From positions 14,187,444 through 14,251,443 of the forward strand of contig NC_092361.1 of NCBI RefSeq assembly GCF_030848805.1: 64,000 nt of DNA, in the 5' to 3' direction. This DNA comes from Temnothorax longispinosus. Taxonomy: Eukaryota > Arthropoda > Insecta > Hymenoptera > Formicidae. Made by a program: the position numbers and the translations under genes. The notes beneath the pieces are model-generated. The model was not told the DNA's origin, made no database searches, and saw nothing but the letters and a program-made list of their open reading frames with translations. This document shows positions 25,738-37,263 of the stretch, in pieces; the stretch's first letter is position 1, and each line of letters begins with the position of its first letter.

Positions 25738-28700
25738 CAGTATTACATATCGTCGCATTTCATAGTTTAATGGATCGCAAGATGCATTGCGTTTACGTTT
25801 CGCGATGGCGAGAAGCCGAAGACAAGGCGCATCATAGACAAGCGACAGCGGGCGGTGGTGCGTATCGAGACCGTTCGCGCGGTATGCGCGCCAGTTCGCG
25901 TGCTCCGAGTGACCTCCGAGTGATTTTACAAGTTCGCTCTTCCTCCTGGCAACTGATCGCGGGCCCCCCGTCCTCCCCCGCCTTTCCCCGTTGTTCTGAA
26001 TCCTAGCCCATTGAACGCAACAACCGGCGAGAGGAAGAATCGAGGTGAAAGAGCAGGGATGGATGAAAACGCGCTCGCGCGAGTCGCTCACTCCTCTCTT
26101 AGAACAATCGCTTCCTTTCGTTTCATCAAGTCGATCGCGGAGCACTCGCCATGGGCGACGCGACGCCACACGCATGCGGTATTCCAGCACATAATATCCG
26201 TAACGGTATGCGCATAAAGAGGCAACAATACCCATTGCTCCGGCACACTGAAATTATTCGCATGCATAAACCGATGCGAAACAAAATCTCGCGCTAACAC
26301 AATGATAATCTCATTTTTAATTGTTTGTCAACATATTTGCTATTGTCATTTGCTTTCAAACACGTCATAATATAATAAATTATACGTATTACGCCAACAT
26401 ATTAATTTAATATTAATTATGAATTTTTCAAAATATTTGTATATTTATTTATTTTTTTCTATACAGCCAGCAAGCAAAATTTTTTGATAGTGTGCTGATT
26501 TAATTTCTCATTCTAACGGTATCCAAATTTAGAAACGACTTTAGAGCTCAATTGGGGGCAATAATAATAAGACGTTCCGATATACCACGTGGTATTAATT
26601 ACCACGTGTCTGCACGGGCAATTTCTCGATACGCACTCCGCCATCGCAATCTGATACCAGAACTTTTTACAGTTGAAATATCCGTTAGGATTCATTAGAG
26701 TGAGAGTCCACCTCATTAAAATTTCGTAAAAAAGATAAAGGAACGAGCGAGGATAAGAAAATAATAATATAAAAAGATAATCACCCGTTAATAGGTTTGC
26801 CATTCACGTGGCATTATGTATAAGACATGAGACGCGATCGTTAGGAAAGCATCGACGGGATGGGATAAAAAGAAAGGCAGTTTGAATCCAGCGGACGAAA
26901 TCAATAATATTTCTACGCATCAGTGATATAACTACCGTCGTTCTCTCCCGTATTAATATTTTATCGATCTGTGTTCCGTATCAGTTCTAGTTTATCGCGC
27001 TCAATTTATGGTCCTCACAATTGAGAGCATCTACTTGCCAGAAATGGCAACGGGCACGGTGATGTGGAACGTCCGCGGAGGCCTTTACGTCGATGTTAAC
27101 CTTTACGCGTCTTCGGCGGCCAGCGGAGAGAGGAATGGACCCGCACAACGCTCGTCGACCCGAGCAGATTATCGTGGCAGATCGTGAACGCGCAGCAGGT
27201 TACGCGACCTGTACAGATACTTGTCTCTCGACTTGTAGTCCTGATTGTGACAATCATCATCGCGGAATTCGTTCGCCATGCGATAGATTTTCGCGGTCGA
27301 GCGAAAACGGACCGCCACGCCGACGCGACGCGACGGTGAGATCGTCTTTCTATTTACGAGCCAATAAAACTCGTCGTCGAATCGTCTTTACGACTCGAGA
27401 ATGTGAGATCGACTATCTCGCGTCCCTTATCGAGAGAATATTAATGGAGCCGGGCATACGAAATACACTCCTCAAGAGTTTCGTCGTTGAATTACCGCTA
27501 AGTCGGTATCTCAATCTCTCTGTGAAATTGCGTCTATTTCAAATATCAGCGGGCATACGCAAGTATTTTGCTATTGTTATTGCCGGACCCGCGCATTTAT
27601 ACGCATGTCGTTGATGCGTCCTCGCTATCGTAAACATTGAGATTTCTTCTGAATAGAAGAAAAGAATTTGCGCGAATTTTCTTCGTGACTCTCGCTTCGT
27701 TTCTCTGCGGATTCTCAGAAATATATATACGTCATGTACGAGTACGTTCCTGTTTTGCGAGAAGCACAATTGTGAGAGGCATCGAACGATGCGCATCCGC
27801 AGTAGTACATCTAATCGCACACAAGGGCGACTTCATGTTGCATATCGTAATCTTTCACTCCCGATAATCGCATGCGTAACGACGCGTATAGCCTCGTTAC
27901 AACGCGCAACTAGACGATCGTCCCTGTAGAAATGGCTTTTGCAATAATTATCTTGTCGACATGCCATACGCGAGGCCTTGTGCAGAAAAGGTGCTATAAT
28001 TCTCCTTCTCGCTAGTTATTCCTCAATAGCTTACCTCAAGTCTCAGAGATGGATTGCCATCGATATGCCGTTGATTATAAAAATAATCAAACATTTCAAT
28101 ATAACGGCGCCAGTAGGCAGCGATAAATTTACAAGATTGTTTGAAATAAAAGATGACTATAAGAAATTAAATATAGCAAACTGAATATACACAATTATTT
28201 TAATTATATAGGAAAAATTAAAGCAGTTTAGATTTCTAACGCATGCGTCTCTAAAACTTTAAAGGCCGCGAGGTAGTTAACCGATCAAAGTTCCGACGCG
28301 CATCTCGTCGCGCATAACGAATAAGAACGGCGACTTCCGTCGATGACTAATCCGGGAACAAGTCACGGTGACGTATTGTATCGATGTTTGTTACATCCTA
28401 TCAAAACCCAACAGCACATGCAAGCAATCGCCGAATCGCCACGCATTGCACTTTGGCAGTCGCGTTCAAATTAAAATGCTCTTTCGCCAATTAACTCTTA
28501 AGTTTGTATTCCTTACATGAAAGAGGAAATACTGAATTTTAAAAGAGAATTCGCACAATATTGTAATATAAATCAGCAAAATCACACTTTTATTACATTT
28601 CGGATTAATTTTAGGAGCATCTTTTATTAATTTCAAGGTGAAGTTTATGGCGTTACGTCATTAAACCACGATCTATCGTACGTCGTTTCGCGTACGAAGC

Positions 28701-29173
28701 GGAACGAAGCGGTCGCTTAAGCCGCATTAAAACGAATGAGCTGATAGTAGCGGATCGGCGGAACGACGGTTATCGCGAGTATCGAATTCCCGGTCGGTCG
28801 GCACGTGCTCTCGTGCTTCCTGCGAGATCGCACACGAGACACTTCGACGTCGCCGTACTCCCACGCGGTGATTGGCGTGCACGTACTCACGCACGCGAGA
28901 TTGTGCGTGCAACGGATGAGTGCGTATGGTAATGACAGGCCGAGAAATGCCGATCACAGGCGCCAGCGGAAGCCCTCGGGCGACGCAGCCATCGCGCGCG
29001 CGATAGATTCTCTCCTTGAAAGTTACCGAGATACAAGCTTGACTAAATGGCAATTTCGCGGCAAGGTAACTTTATTATCCGAGGGATAAAGGGAGTGATA
29101 TAAGGATTGATTATTTGGTGTGGGCGATAAGAGAGAATTCTTTTTCAACAATTTGGTTAATCTTAAATCTATA
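25738..29173. other. Gene-free stretch
   Basis: No supported gene. A 166-codon minus frame (25735-26235) and a 173-codon plus frame (27093-27614) lie in CpG-rich DNA and show no motif. A cluster of CACTGT-free CACGTG sites lies at 26583-26810. AT-rich parts occur at 26290-26520 and 28480-28640. Confidence 0.5.
26583..26810. promoter_or_regulatory. CACGTG E-box cluster
   Basis: TACCACGTG occurs twice in the same direction 17 bp apart (26583-26591 and 26600-26608), with TTAATTA between. The first copy sits in the 12 bp palindrome TACCACGTGGTA. A third CACGTG is at 26805-26810. CACGTG is bound by bHLH factors such as USF, Myc/Max and CLOCK/CYC families. Use as a regulatory module is inference. 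Confidence 0.3.
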
Positions 29174-29206
29174 TCTATACTAATATATAAAATCCTTACG
29201 GATGGT

Positions 29207-29740
29207 GTATGTTTGAACGTTAATAACTTGAAAATTATTGGACCGAAATTTTACCACAAGTATATGAAATAGGGGTAGAATTTTCTGGAATGTGCTATAG
29301 AGTGTGTATTTTTTCGTTACCAATTTTCTGGAAACCGATTTTTTTAATTCTTTATTTTTTAAATATTAAAACAATTAAAGAAATCGGTTTCCAGAAAATA
29401 GATAACGAAAAACTATACACCCTATAGCACTCCCCGGAAAATTCTACCCCTATTTTATATGGTTTTAATACAAATTCGGTCCAATAGTTTTTAAGTTAAA
29501 AACGTTCAAACATACATCACCCGAAATGTATGTTTGAACGTTTTTAACTTAAAAACTATTGGACCGAATTTTTGCCACAAGTATATGAAATAGGGGTAGA
29601 ATTTTCCGGAGAGTGCTATAGAGTGTGTAGTTTTGGCGTAGAACTACGTCTTTTTCTGGAAACCGATTTTTTAAATTCTTTATTTTTTAAATATTAAAAC
29701 AATTAAAGAAATTGGTTTCCAGAAAATAGATAACGAAAAA
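29207..29740. repeat. Tandem fold-back units inside the Helitron
   Basis: Unit one (29207-29339, forward) pairs with unit two (about 29381-29517, inverted) around a loop. Unit three (29527 to about 29673, forward) then repeats unit one and is followed by the same 67 bp loop sequence (29346-29412 and 29674-29740, one mismatch seen). Unit three also pairs with unit two across a short centre at 29518-29526. Units carry the string GGACCGAA and end CTGGAAACCGATTTTTT. The layout is one complete and one truncated fold-back module. Confidence 0.85.
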
Positions 29741-29800
29741 TAGAGATAGAGATAGAGGGAAAGGGAGAGGGAGAGAGAGAGAGAGAGGGGGAGAGAAGGA

Positions 29801-29860
<60 letters not shown>
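29741..29860. repeat. GA microsatellite inside the Helitron
   Basis: About 120 bp of GA and GGGA repeats cut off the second fold-back module and run up to the Helitron 3' end region. Confidence 0.95.
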
Positions 29861-29864
<4 letters not shown>

Positions 29865-29889
29865 TTGCGTGTCTTAATACACATGTCCT

Positions 29890-29917
29890 CCGGGGCGAAG
29901 CCCGGGTAACCAGCTAG
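29890..29917 (+). terminator. Helitron 3' hairpin and CTAG end
   Basis: A five base pair GC stem with a six base loop is followed by GTAACCAG and CTAG. This is the replication-stop signal known for Helitrons, not a transcription terminator. Confidence 0.8.
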
Positions 29918-32900
29918 TAACGTATAAAATCATATCTTTTTTTATAGAGTGATATCCCCAAAGAAAGAAAGCACAGCTAAAAGTAGATTCGTTTGTAATA
30001 TTTATTATTTGAATTTCTGTCTAATACATTTTATATCAATAATCATTTAATTCAGTATCGTTTTGTACAACTTGTAACTGATATTACAATATATTTTGAT
30101 ATAAGATTAAGATAAAAAATGTATATTGCCCGGATTGTTTGATATAAATATCCTTGGGTCTATAAGTAGTCTGCAAAGTCAGTCAAAGTATCGATATTAA
30201 TCGTAGATCATCGCGACAAAGGCCGAACGGCTTAAAAAGAGGGAGATAAAGTCGCAATCGGCGCCGGGTGAAACGTGTCGACTGGCAAATAACGTAAATC
30301 AGATGGCTGTGAAATTCGTAATTAAGATTTTTCGCTCAGCGAACCTCATATCCGTTGGTGCTTTGTGCTCGCGATTGAATTGGCACCGCGAGAAGTTAAC
30401 ACCTACGCCCCGCGACTTTACGACCGGACCATTTCGCGCCGTATTCGTACGGCGTGTCATTCTTTTCTTCCTTTTACAATGTAGGAGATCAATATCGGTC
30501 AAAGGTATCGAGACCGTATCGCGTTTCACGGTGCGCGAACCCGTTCTTTCATCGCGTTCTTTCTTCGTGGCACTTGCTGTATGCGCGAGTGATATTCAAT
30601 TTACACCCACAGAGAAACACACAGAGAGAAAGAGAGTAGTGCCCCGCGCCGATTAGTTCGGCTCTGTCGTCGCTTGATTTATCGATAAACTGCGGCCCGT
30701 CGGCGTCGCAAAAATCATCGCGATTCGGTAACGCTATCTAGCACCGAGGATTTACGGCGTGTTTAAACCTTTATAAGGTATGCTGGGAGCGCACCAGGAA
30801 GACGAGAGGGAAAGAGTAATGGTAAAGAGAGTCGCTCACGTCGATGCAAACTGTACTTGCATTGTGCCCGAGGCACCGCGGTAATGCCAACTTCACGAGT
30901 TCGCAGCCATAAAATCGTGAATTATTAACACTAATATGTAACACCATGCCTGCCGGTACAATCGCGTCGCAAAATCGCGGTTAAACGCGTCCGTGCCTCG
31001 GCGTGCCGATATTATACACAGTGTTATCGGTAAAATGTATTCCGCTGGCGACTCTTAACGTCTATACTAATCGGTGGTGCTCGACTAAAGAGTCATTTGC
31101 GAAACCGGGGGAACTATCTAGTACGTCGTAAAGCAGCGCCGTGTCACGTTCGAACTATTAACATCCAGAGATACAGGAGATTCTTTTTTTCATACACGAG
31201 GCTACTTAACTCTGACACTCGTCGATTAAGCATCGTTTATTTTAATGTCCATTGACCGCCAATATCTCACACATTATCTAAAACGCTTGAAGAACAAGGG
31301 ATCGTAAATTCTCGTGGTACCAATTACGCGCGGAGACCTTCGTGGCGGAACGTCGCGTAGCAGAACCATGCTAACGTTCCAATGATATTAATTTCCGAAG
31401 AAAATCTCATTAAAATTATTCAAATCTAATAATTCTGCGTAAAGTATTACAGCAGGAAACGGACTCCGCGTCATAATATTAAGATTGTCGCAATGGAGGA
31501 AAATCGAGGTCGAGTTTGCACGGCTGACTGTACCGCAACGCGTATCCTCTTGGTCGGTCCTCCGTTGGTGGTTTATATAGCCGGTCTGTTTACGCCTCTC
31601 TTAGATCGTTGCAGAATGTAGCGCTGGGTCATCGTGAAAATGTTGATGCGTCACGTACGCATTTTAGTCACCCCGTCGTACGAAAGTTCCGCTTCGATTT
31701 GCAAGTCTCCCTGTAGTCGTCCCTTAATCAGTCGCTATATCTAATGTTTGATGAACACAGAAATATAAAAGTGCAATTGTAAAAAGTGATTTAAATACTC
31801 AGATCAACTATATTACATTATATATTATTAGTATTAATTATATTAGTGAGAAATGTAAAAAGAGGGTAGGAGTAAAGTCAGAGGAAGTACTTGTGTACGT
31901 TTATTTTGCCTCTCTCTTTCTCATAATAAATGACCGCATTAATGTTCTCCTCTCGCTCGTGTTGCGAACTAATGAGAGAGCGAGGGAGAAAAATTTGATC
32001 AATTTAGGTGTCACGTTCCTGCGAAAGACCTGCTCCGTGATACAACAGAGCGGCTAATTTAATTTTGCGCATTATATCGCCGGTATTAAGATCAAAGATG
32101 CGTTTAGTGATGCCACGGTGCATTAGGTTTAAGTGGAACGGCGCGAAAGTGGCGCATTATGTAGCGCGAGGATCGAAAGGGGGCACGTCACGCCAGAAAA
32201 TGTCTTCCTGAAGGAAAAGGGGGGAAAGGGCAAAGGTGGACAATAAAATCGAGTTATTATCCTTATTAGCGTCAGCGTTGCGAAAGAACACGGGCGCGTA
32301 GGCTGCGCGCGGAGTCATTGTCGTACAATGTGCACCCGCTTTGCACTCGATGTACTTACAAAACGATACAGAATAATCGATCGCACGCCAATAAAGATCG
32401 ACGAACGCTCATGAACAACGGTCGTAAATTAATTCACGGCTACTTTTCAAAAACGCGAATATTTAGCTTTTAATCGTAAACAGTGATGAAAAATTATTCT
32501 TGATTTTATTTTTTTTTGTTTGCCATATTTTTCGTGACAGACAGGTTTAGCTCACGGAAGATCTCTACCGCGAGAACATTAAGTGAAGATCGAATCGCGC
32601 ACCGTGCTGGTATAGGTGAAGTTATTCCGAGTACCCCGCGGTGCCGAGCAAGTCCTCCGCAAGTGGCCTTATTTACTGTAAGTAGAAAATGCCTGTAGAA
32701 TTCGAGCGCGTCCACGCGAACGCGGAAGAAGACCCACTCGGACGCCACTTGTCCCCGAGAATTCCAGGACAAGTGGCACGATTCTACGAGCGCACGACGA
32801 AGCCGGGGCCCCCGTATGCAAGGTGAGGTAAAGTGTGGTCGTTCCCCGTATCTCTTCCTCCTTCTTCTTCCTTCCTTCTGCACTCTTCCCCGCTTCTTCG

Positions 32901-33142
32901 CTGCGGCGCGGCGCGGCGGCGTCCCCGCGGCCAGCGGAGGGAACCGTGAGGAATACACGAAGCGTGCACGACGAGCATTCAGGTGAAGCGGGTTAATATC
33001 CCGACATTGTGGACACAAGTAATGGGGGCCCCTGTGCCTCAGAACGGTCTCTGATCTGCGTCCCGGCGGCGATGCTTTCCGCCATCAGTGGCTCTCATTT
33101 TACCAGGAGATCCTATTGCCGCAATGCATCTGTGGATCCTAC
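29918..33142. other. Gene-free stretch
   Basis: No supported gene. A 117-codon plus frame (30303-30656) has a hydrophobic middle but no motif and an opposing frame. About 31750-31870 is AT-rich. A possible short exon at 32689-32822 is listed separately. Confidence 0.5.
32689..32828 (+). other. Possible short exon with donor site
   Basis: A frame opens with ATG at 32689, starts MPVEFERVHANAEEDPLG, and runs 44 codons into GCAAG followed by GTGAGG at 32823-32828, a fair splice donor. The peptide is less arginine-rich than chance frames nearby. There is no partner exon that I can identify, and a longer minus frame (32506-33018) overlaps it. I regard it as a weak candidate only. Confidence 0.12.
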
Positions 33143-33281
33143 AGGGCCGGTACCACACTCTCCGATTAACGTGATCCTTCGATTAAACTCACTCTGCATC
33201 TCTTTCTAACTGTCCCTCTAGAAAGAGACGAAGAGTTTTAATCGAAGGATCACGTTAATCGAAGACTGTGGTACCGGCCCC
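33143..33281. mobile_element. Fold-back MITE, GGGCCGGTACCAC ends
   Basis: Arms at 33143-33208 and 33219-33281 pair along about 62-66 bp with a few indels around a 10 nt loop. The arms share GGGCCGGTACCAC at the tips and ATTAACGTGATCCTTCGATT inside. CTA occurs beside each end and might be a 3 bp duplication, which would suit a PIF/Harbinger-type element, but this is not certain. There is no coding capacity. Confidence 0.75.
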
Positions 33282-36200
33282 TAAAGATAGTTTCTAAAAC
33301 AGTATTGTACATTGCTTTATCTATCGAAGATATTATTTCAAATCTTAGGAAAATACAATAACAATGGCCAAACACGGTCATGGCTAACTAAATTCTTAAC
33401 GTATATGTTAAGAGTAGAAAAATGTCTCGAGTAATACATGAGCGCGAAAGAACTTGAATTATGACGTTTAAAATAAATGAAATCTTCTAAATTAATATAT
33501 GCACTTTCGCCAGCTATTAAACCTATGATTGTCAATCAGTGTTTGTACAATCAGTGGGATTCACTAAATTGATTTATGCAAATCTATAAAACATAAACGA
33601 GTATCGGCATTGTGTCTCCATGATTTACGGGGTATATGCGTGCGTGTGGGCGTTCAACTGCTCTACACTACTCAAACCATTCGTCACGTTCCTGTAAATT
33701 CGTAGCGTCGAAGGGAGCCAGAGCCTTCGACACCTTCGAACCTCGCGTAGGTCGTATCTAATGGTATCTAGTGGTTTGCCTCATAGTAAATGGCTCCATA
33801 GAGCTGTGCGGCCGTGGAGCATAATGCGCGAATGCTTGATTTAAATTTATACGCCGTGGCGAGCGTCATTCATTCAATGACATCCGGCCTGGGTCGCACC
33901 CGATAGAAAGCTGTCCTATCGAACGATTGAAATATCGGCGCCGCGTCGAGGACAACAGACACGAGATCTACGTGATCGCCCGCTACGTTATAGAGTACAA
34001 CTTCGTATCCTAACTCGGTAATTGTTAACCAACTTCGAACAAATAATTTACAAACCAATTGATTTACAAAGCAGCCCGGTCGATTAATTGACTGGTCATT
34101 TCGATTGAGGATCGCGTTCGTTTGATCTCGCCTTGTCTCGCGCGTGCCGATCACGGTCGTCGCGCGCCACATGACAGTCAGTCAAGACAGGAGTCGAGTC
34201 AAGGAAAATTAGACGCGGCTTGTTTTCCCTTGCCGCGCACTTGTCCGACGTTTAAAAGCGGGATCTCGTTTATTCGCGCTTGCCGTGCATCCGCGTCATT
34301 ACGATTCGTTTGTTCGGGAAATCGTATAGTCGCGAGCGCGGCACATTACTTTCTCTCGGAGAAGGCATCGACGACAACGAGCCTCGAGGAAGGCAACCCG
34401 ATCCGCGCTGCTCGCTGCGCGTAATACACCTGCGAGGCTCTATCTAATTACTACTCCGCGACGGTGACAACGATCAGCGGCTTAACGCGCAAAATTGATG
34501 CGTAATAATTCCGACATTAAGCACACATCTCCTTATGTGCCGCGCGGCGGTACGGCCGCCGTATAATTTCAATCACATCGACAGCGCCGTCTCGCGCTAT
34601 CAGCATGATCAGCAAAAACTTTCCCAATCCTAAATCCTAATCTTATCCCTAATGAACTAATTAATCTGTGATCATTAAAGCGAGCTGAAGTGGCGTGGCC
34701 GATGTTATTAGGAACGCTTCCTGTACACAAGCCGCGCGCACGCGTGCATGTGTACAGAATCGCAAAAGAGCAGCTGGCGCGAATGTGAGTGATTCGCAGA
34801 ATTGGCCTAAGAGAAGATTTATAAATAACATACCGGTTCTCTCCGCGCGCGAAAGAATACGAGACGAGACGATGCACAAAATGATTATTCAATTCATCAA
34901 CATATAGAAGTTGAGTCGGACGAAAATTGAAAACTCGACACCGTTTATTTCAACTTTCACCGTTTAGAAGGTTTTACTTTTATCCGCTGGCATCTATCTT
35001 CCTGCGCAGACCTTTTCTACACGGCGCGGCGTCAAATACGTAACGAAGCAGAGATCGTAAACTATAAGACACACGACGCGCATTTATTTACCTTCTCGGC
35101 TCGAAGACAACCGGGTAATGATTAGAAGAGACTTGGCGAGAGCACCATTACAATAACGACATGTCTACTTCAACGTTCTGAGAAAATGTTTTCTCTGGAC
35201 TGGGCGACATGACAGCGCAGGAGACTCTCTAATGAAAAGGCTAACCAAGCTTCAAATTAAATTTCCGCGAGTCGCTTTACACCTACGTCGCCGACTGAGA
35301 CGCCGGTTAAAGCGAGAGAATCGTCTCGCCGTGAGTTTCGGTTACGAAAATCTTATCCTGGAGGTAGCACAGATCGATAGGCAGGTAAAAGCGGGACACG
35401 TTAGACGAAGATGAGATCCGTGTCGGATGGACCGCCTTGTCGGTCTTCTGAGTATGTAATTCTTCGTGGGAACAAGGCAATTCATGCTAAAGATATGGTG
35501 TGTAGGGAGAGGTGTATGGAAGGCGTTCATTTTTTTCTACGATGATAAATGATCTCATCATTGTCGTTCAGAGCGAAATGTGTCGGAAGGAATTTGTATC
35601 ACTTCGCCACATTTGGACTAGCAGAAGGAAGGGATAATCCGAAAATACTAAAGCAAGACGACAGGAGCAGCGAAATAGCGCAGGGAAAGGAAATCATTAA
35701 ACAACAGAAATCCTGTATTTCTTCATAAAAAAACTTGTAATCGATATATTAGTATTAGTGACCCAAATCGCGAGTTAGTCGAATTAACTTTTTTATCACG
35801 CGTCAGCAATCAATCATTTCTCTTTTTTTTTTAATTATTTAATCCTAAAGGCAAAGTCGTGAAATAGAGAGAGAGAGATAATTAAAACGCGGTTAAAGTT
35901 AATCAACGTAGGAATCTAAGACACTTAACAAATGTTCTGGAACAGTTGAGTCATCTTAGATCGTCATCGAACCATACGGATCGGGTAGGGGTGAAAGGGT
36001 ACGCGAGGTAGGCTTGCGTCATGATCTGGGGATATGACCGGCGTCTAACGCATTACAAGACACTCATTAACGCCGTGGAGAGTCGCTTCGTTTCAAATTA
36101 GCCGAGCGCCGACAGTAACGGCGACGAAGCACGTGTCAAATCGGGGCACGAGTCAATCAACGCCTCGCGGCGGCATCGTTAGCGCGGGTCTCGTCGCCTC

Positions 36201-36368
36201 TCCGTTAAATTCCATCGCGTCAGGCCGTCCCTCTCGTTCTTTCGACTGTTGCCCATACGCAGCAACCGGTAACGTCAATTAATTAGGTATCGTGACCGAT
36301 ACAAGAGAGAGATGTCTTTCTCGAAAAGTATGACCGTTCGAATCTATTGAGCTATTTGGTTTGCGCAG
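33282..36368. other. Gene-free stretch
   Basis: No supported gene. A minus frame of 100 codons (33870-34172) and a 107-codon minus frame (34569-34892) show no motif. Base composition alternates between CpG-rich and AT-rich. Confidence 0.55.
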
Positions 36369-36453
36369 CGATTTACCATTTATACAGGAAGGAAACAGGG
36401 CTAATTAAGAGCCATCCGCCGATATTAATGCGAAAAAATTTATTCAGTCAATA

Positions 36454-36502
36454 ATTAGTTCGAACGTTTCGGTCTTTGTTCAGACCATCTTCAGCATCTA
36501 AC
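36454..36502 (-). ncRNA. Hammerhead-like ribozyme, left arm
   Basis: This is the mirror copy of the motif at 36801-36849, read on the minus strand, with the CTGAAGA core at 36494-36488. All core positions match the other arm. Predicted parts are as described for that copy. Confidence 0.45.
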
Positions 36503-36551
36503 AAAATTCACAAGTGAGTTCTTTGTTGCTCGAGACAGACGGTTCCTCTTG

Positions 36552-36691
36552 CGAATGAGGAGGGTAAGTTTCCGCCACATTTTAGATTATTACTCTCACA
36601 CATTTACATAAGATATATTTAGGATTCAACAACATCTCTATCCTTTGTGGCGGAAACCCATAGGAAACTAATAAATATTCCTCGTCATTCG
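36552..36691. repeat. Two nested inverted repeats in the spacer
   Basis: CGAATGAGGAGG (36552-36563) pairs with 36680-36691 with one mismatch. GTTTCCGCCACA (36568-36579) pairs perfectly with 36646-36657. Both are concentric with the 129 bp arms, though not exactly centred. Confidence 0.75.
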
Positions 36692-36800
36692 TATGATGAT
36701 TAGTGTTCGTCGATTAATTTGCCACACATATCATGTAAGTGTTTACTGTATAAATAACAGACATATTGAGAATTTATGTATGTTCATATTTGTGAATTTT

Positions 36801-36849
36801 GTTAGATGCTGAAGATGGTCTGAACAAAGACCGAAACGTTCGAACTAAT
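36801..36849 (+). ncRNA. Hammerhead-like ribozyme, right arm
   Basis: The core CUGAAGA (36809-36815) matches CUGANGA. Stem II is GGUCU and AGACC around a six base loop (36817-36832). GAAA follows at 36833-36836, and AC/GU gives a minimal two-pair stem III, with the cleavage triplet GUU ending at 36840. Stem I can form from UUAG (36802-36805) with CUAA (36845-36848) plus a G-C pair next to the core. One extra U at 36816 lies between the core and stem II and could reduce activity. Such minimal type I hammerheads are known from Penelope-like terminal repeats and often act as dimers. Confidence 0.5.
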
Positions 36850-37199
36850 TATTGACTGAATAAATTTTTTCGCGTTAATATCGGCGGATGGCTCTTAATT
36901 AGCCCTGTTTCCTTCCTGATTGAATTTCCAACAGAGCCTCTACTCAACGATTACCATTTATTGATACCTTGAAACAGAAAATCATATACAATCAAAGTTC
37001 AATAATACATCGATTAGAAATAGTGAATATTTTTCTTAAATTTATGATTAACTGAAACTATAAAACTGAATTATAATAAAAGCAATACGTAAATCTTCAT
37101 GTCTTCTTCGAAATAATATAAGACGAAATATAAGAAATTAATATTGTATATAAAAGAGAAATTATTTATATCAGTTCTAGAAATACGATTTCTAAAGAA

Positions 37200-37263
37200 A
37201 ATGACAGAATTATACAGGAAATATATTCTAAAGAAATTCTCCACCTTTCATAATTCTGTCATT
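37200..37263. repeat. Hairpin with 14 bp arms
   Basis: AATGACAGAATTAT pairs perfectly with 37250-37263 across a 36 nt loop. No transposon-type ends are seen outside it. Confidence 0.6.

Larger units (their letters stand above)
29174..29917 (+). mobile_element. Non-autonomous Helitron
   Basis: The element starts TCTATACTAATATATAAA at 29174 after a host A and ends CTAG at 29914-29917 before a host T, as Helitrons do. A GC-rich hairpin (CCGGG, loop, CCCGG; about 29890-29905) stands eight bases before CTAG, the usual 3' signal. No Rep/helicase is encoded. Inside are three copies of a 130-145 bp unit in forward, inverted, forward order, then a GA microsatellite. The ends match those common in insect Helitrons. 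The element is intact at both ends. Confidence 0.88.
36369..36961. mobile_element. Penelope-like head-to-head terminal repeats
   Basis: Inverted arms of 129 bp (36385-36513 and 36790-36918) differ at one noticed position and flank a 276 bp spacer. On the plus strand the right arm reads CTGAAGA, a stem-loop, then GAAACGTT, then TGAATAAATTTTTTCG, which resembles the hammerhead-bearing long terminal repeats of Penelope-like retroelements. No reverse transcriptase or endonuclease is present, so this is a non-autonomous or heavily deleted copy. Outside the arms, CGATTTACCATTTAT (36369-36383) and CGATTACCATTTAT (36948-36961) may be a target duplication with a one-base change. Confidence 0.65.
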
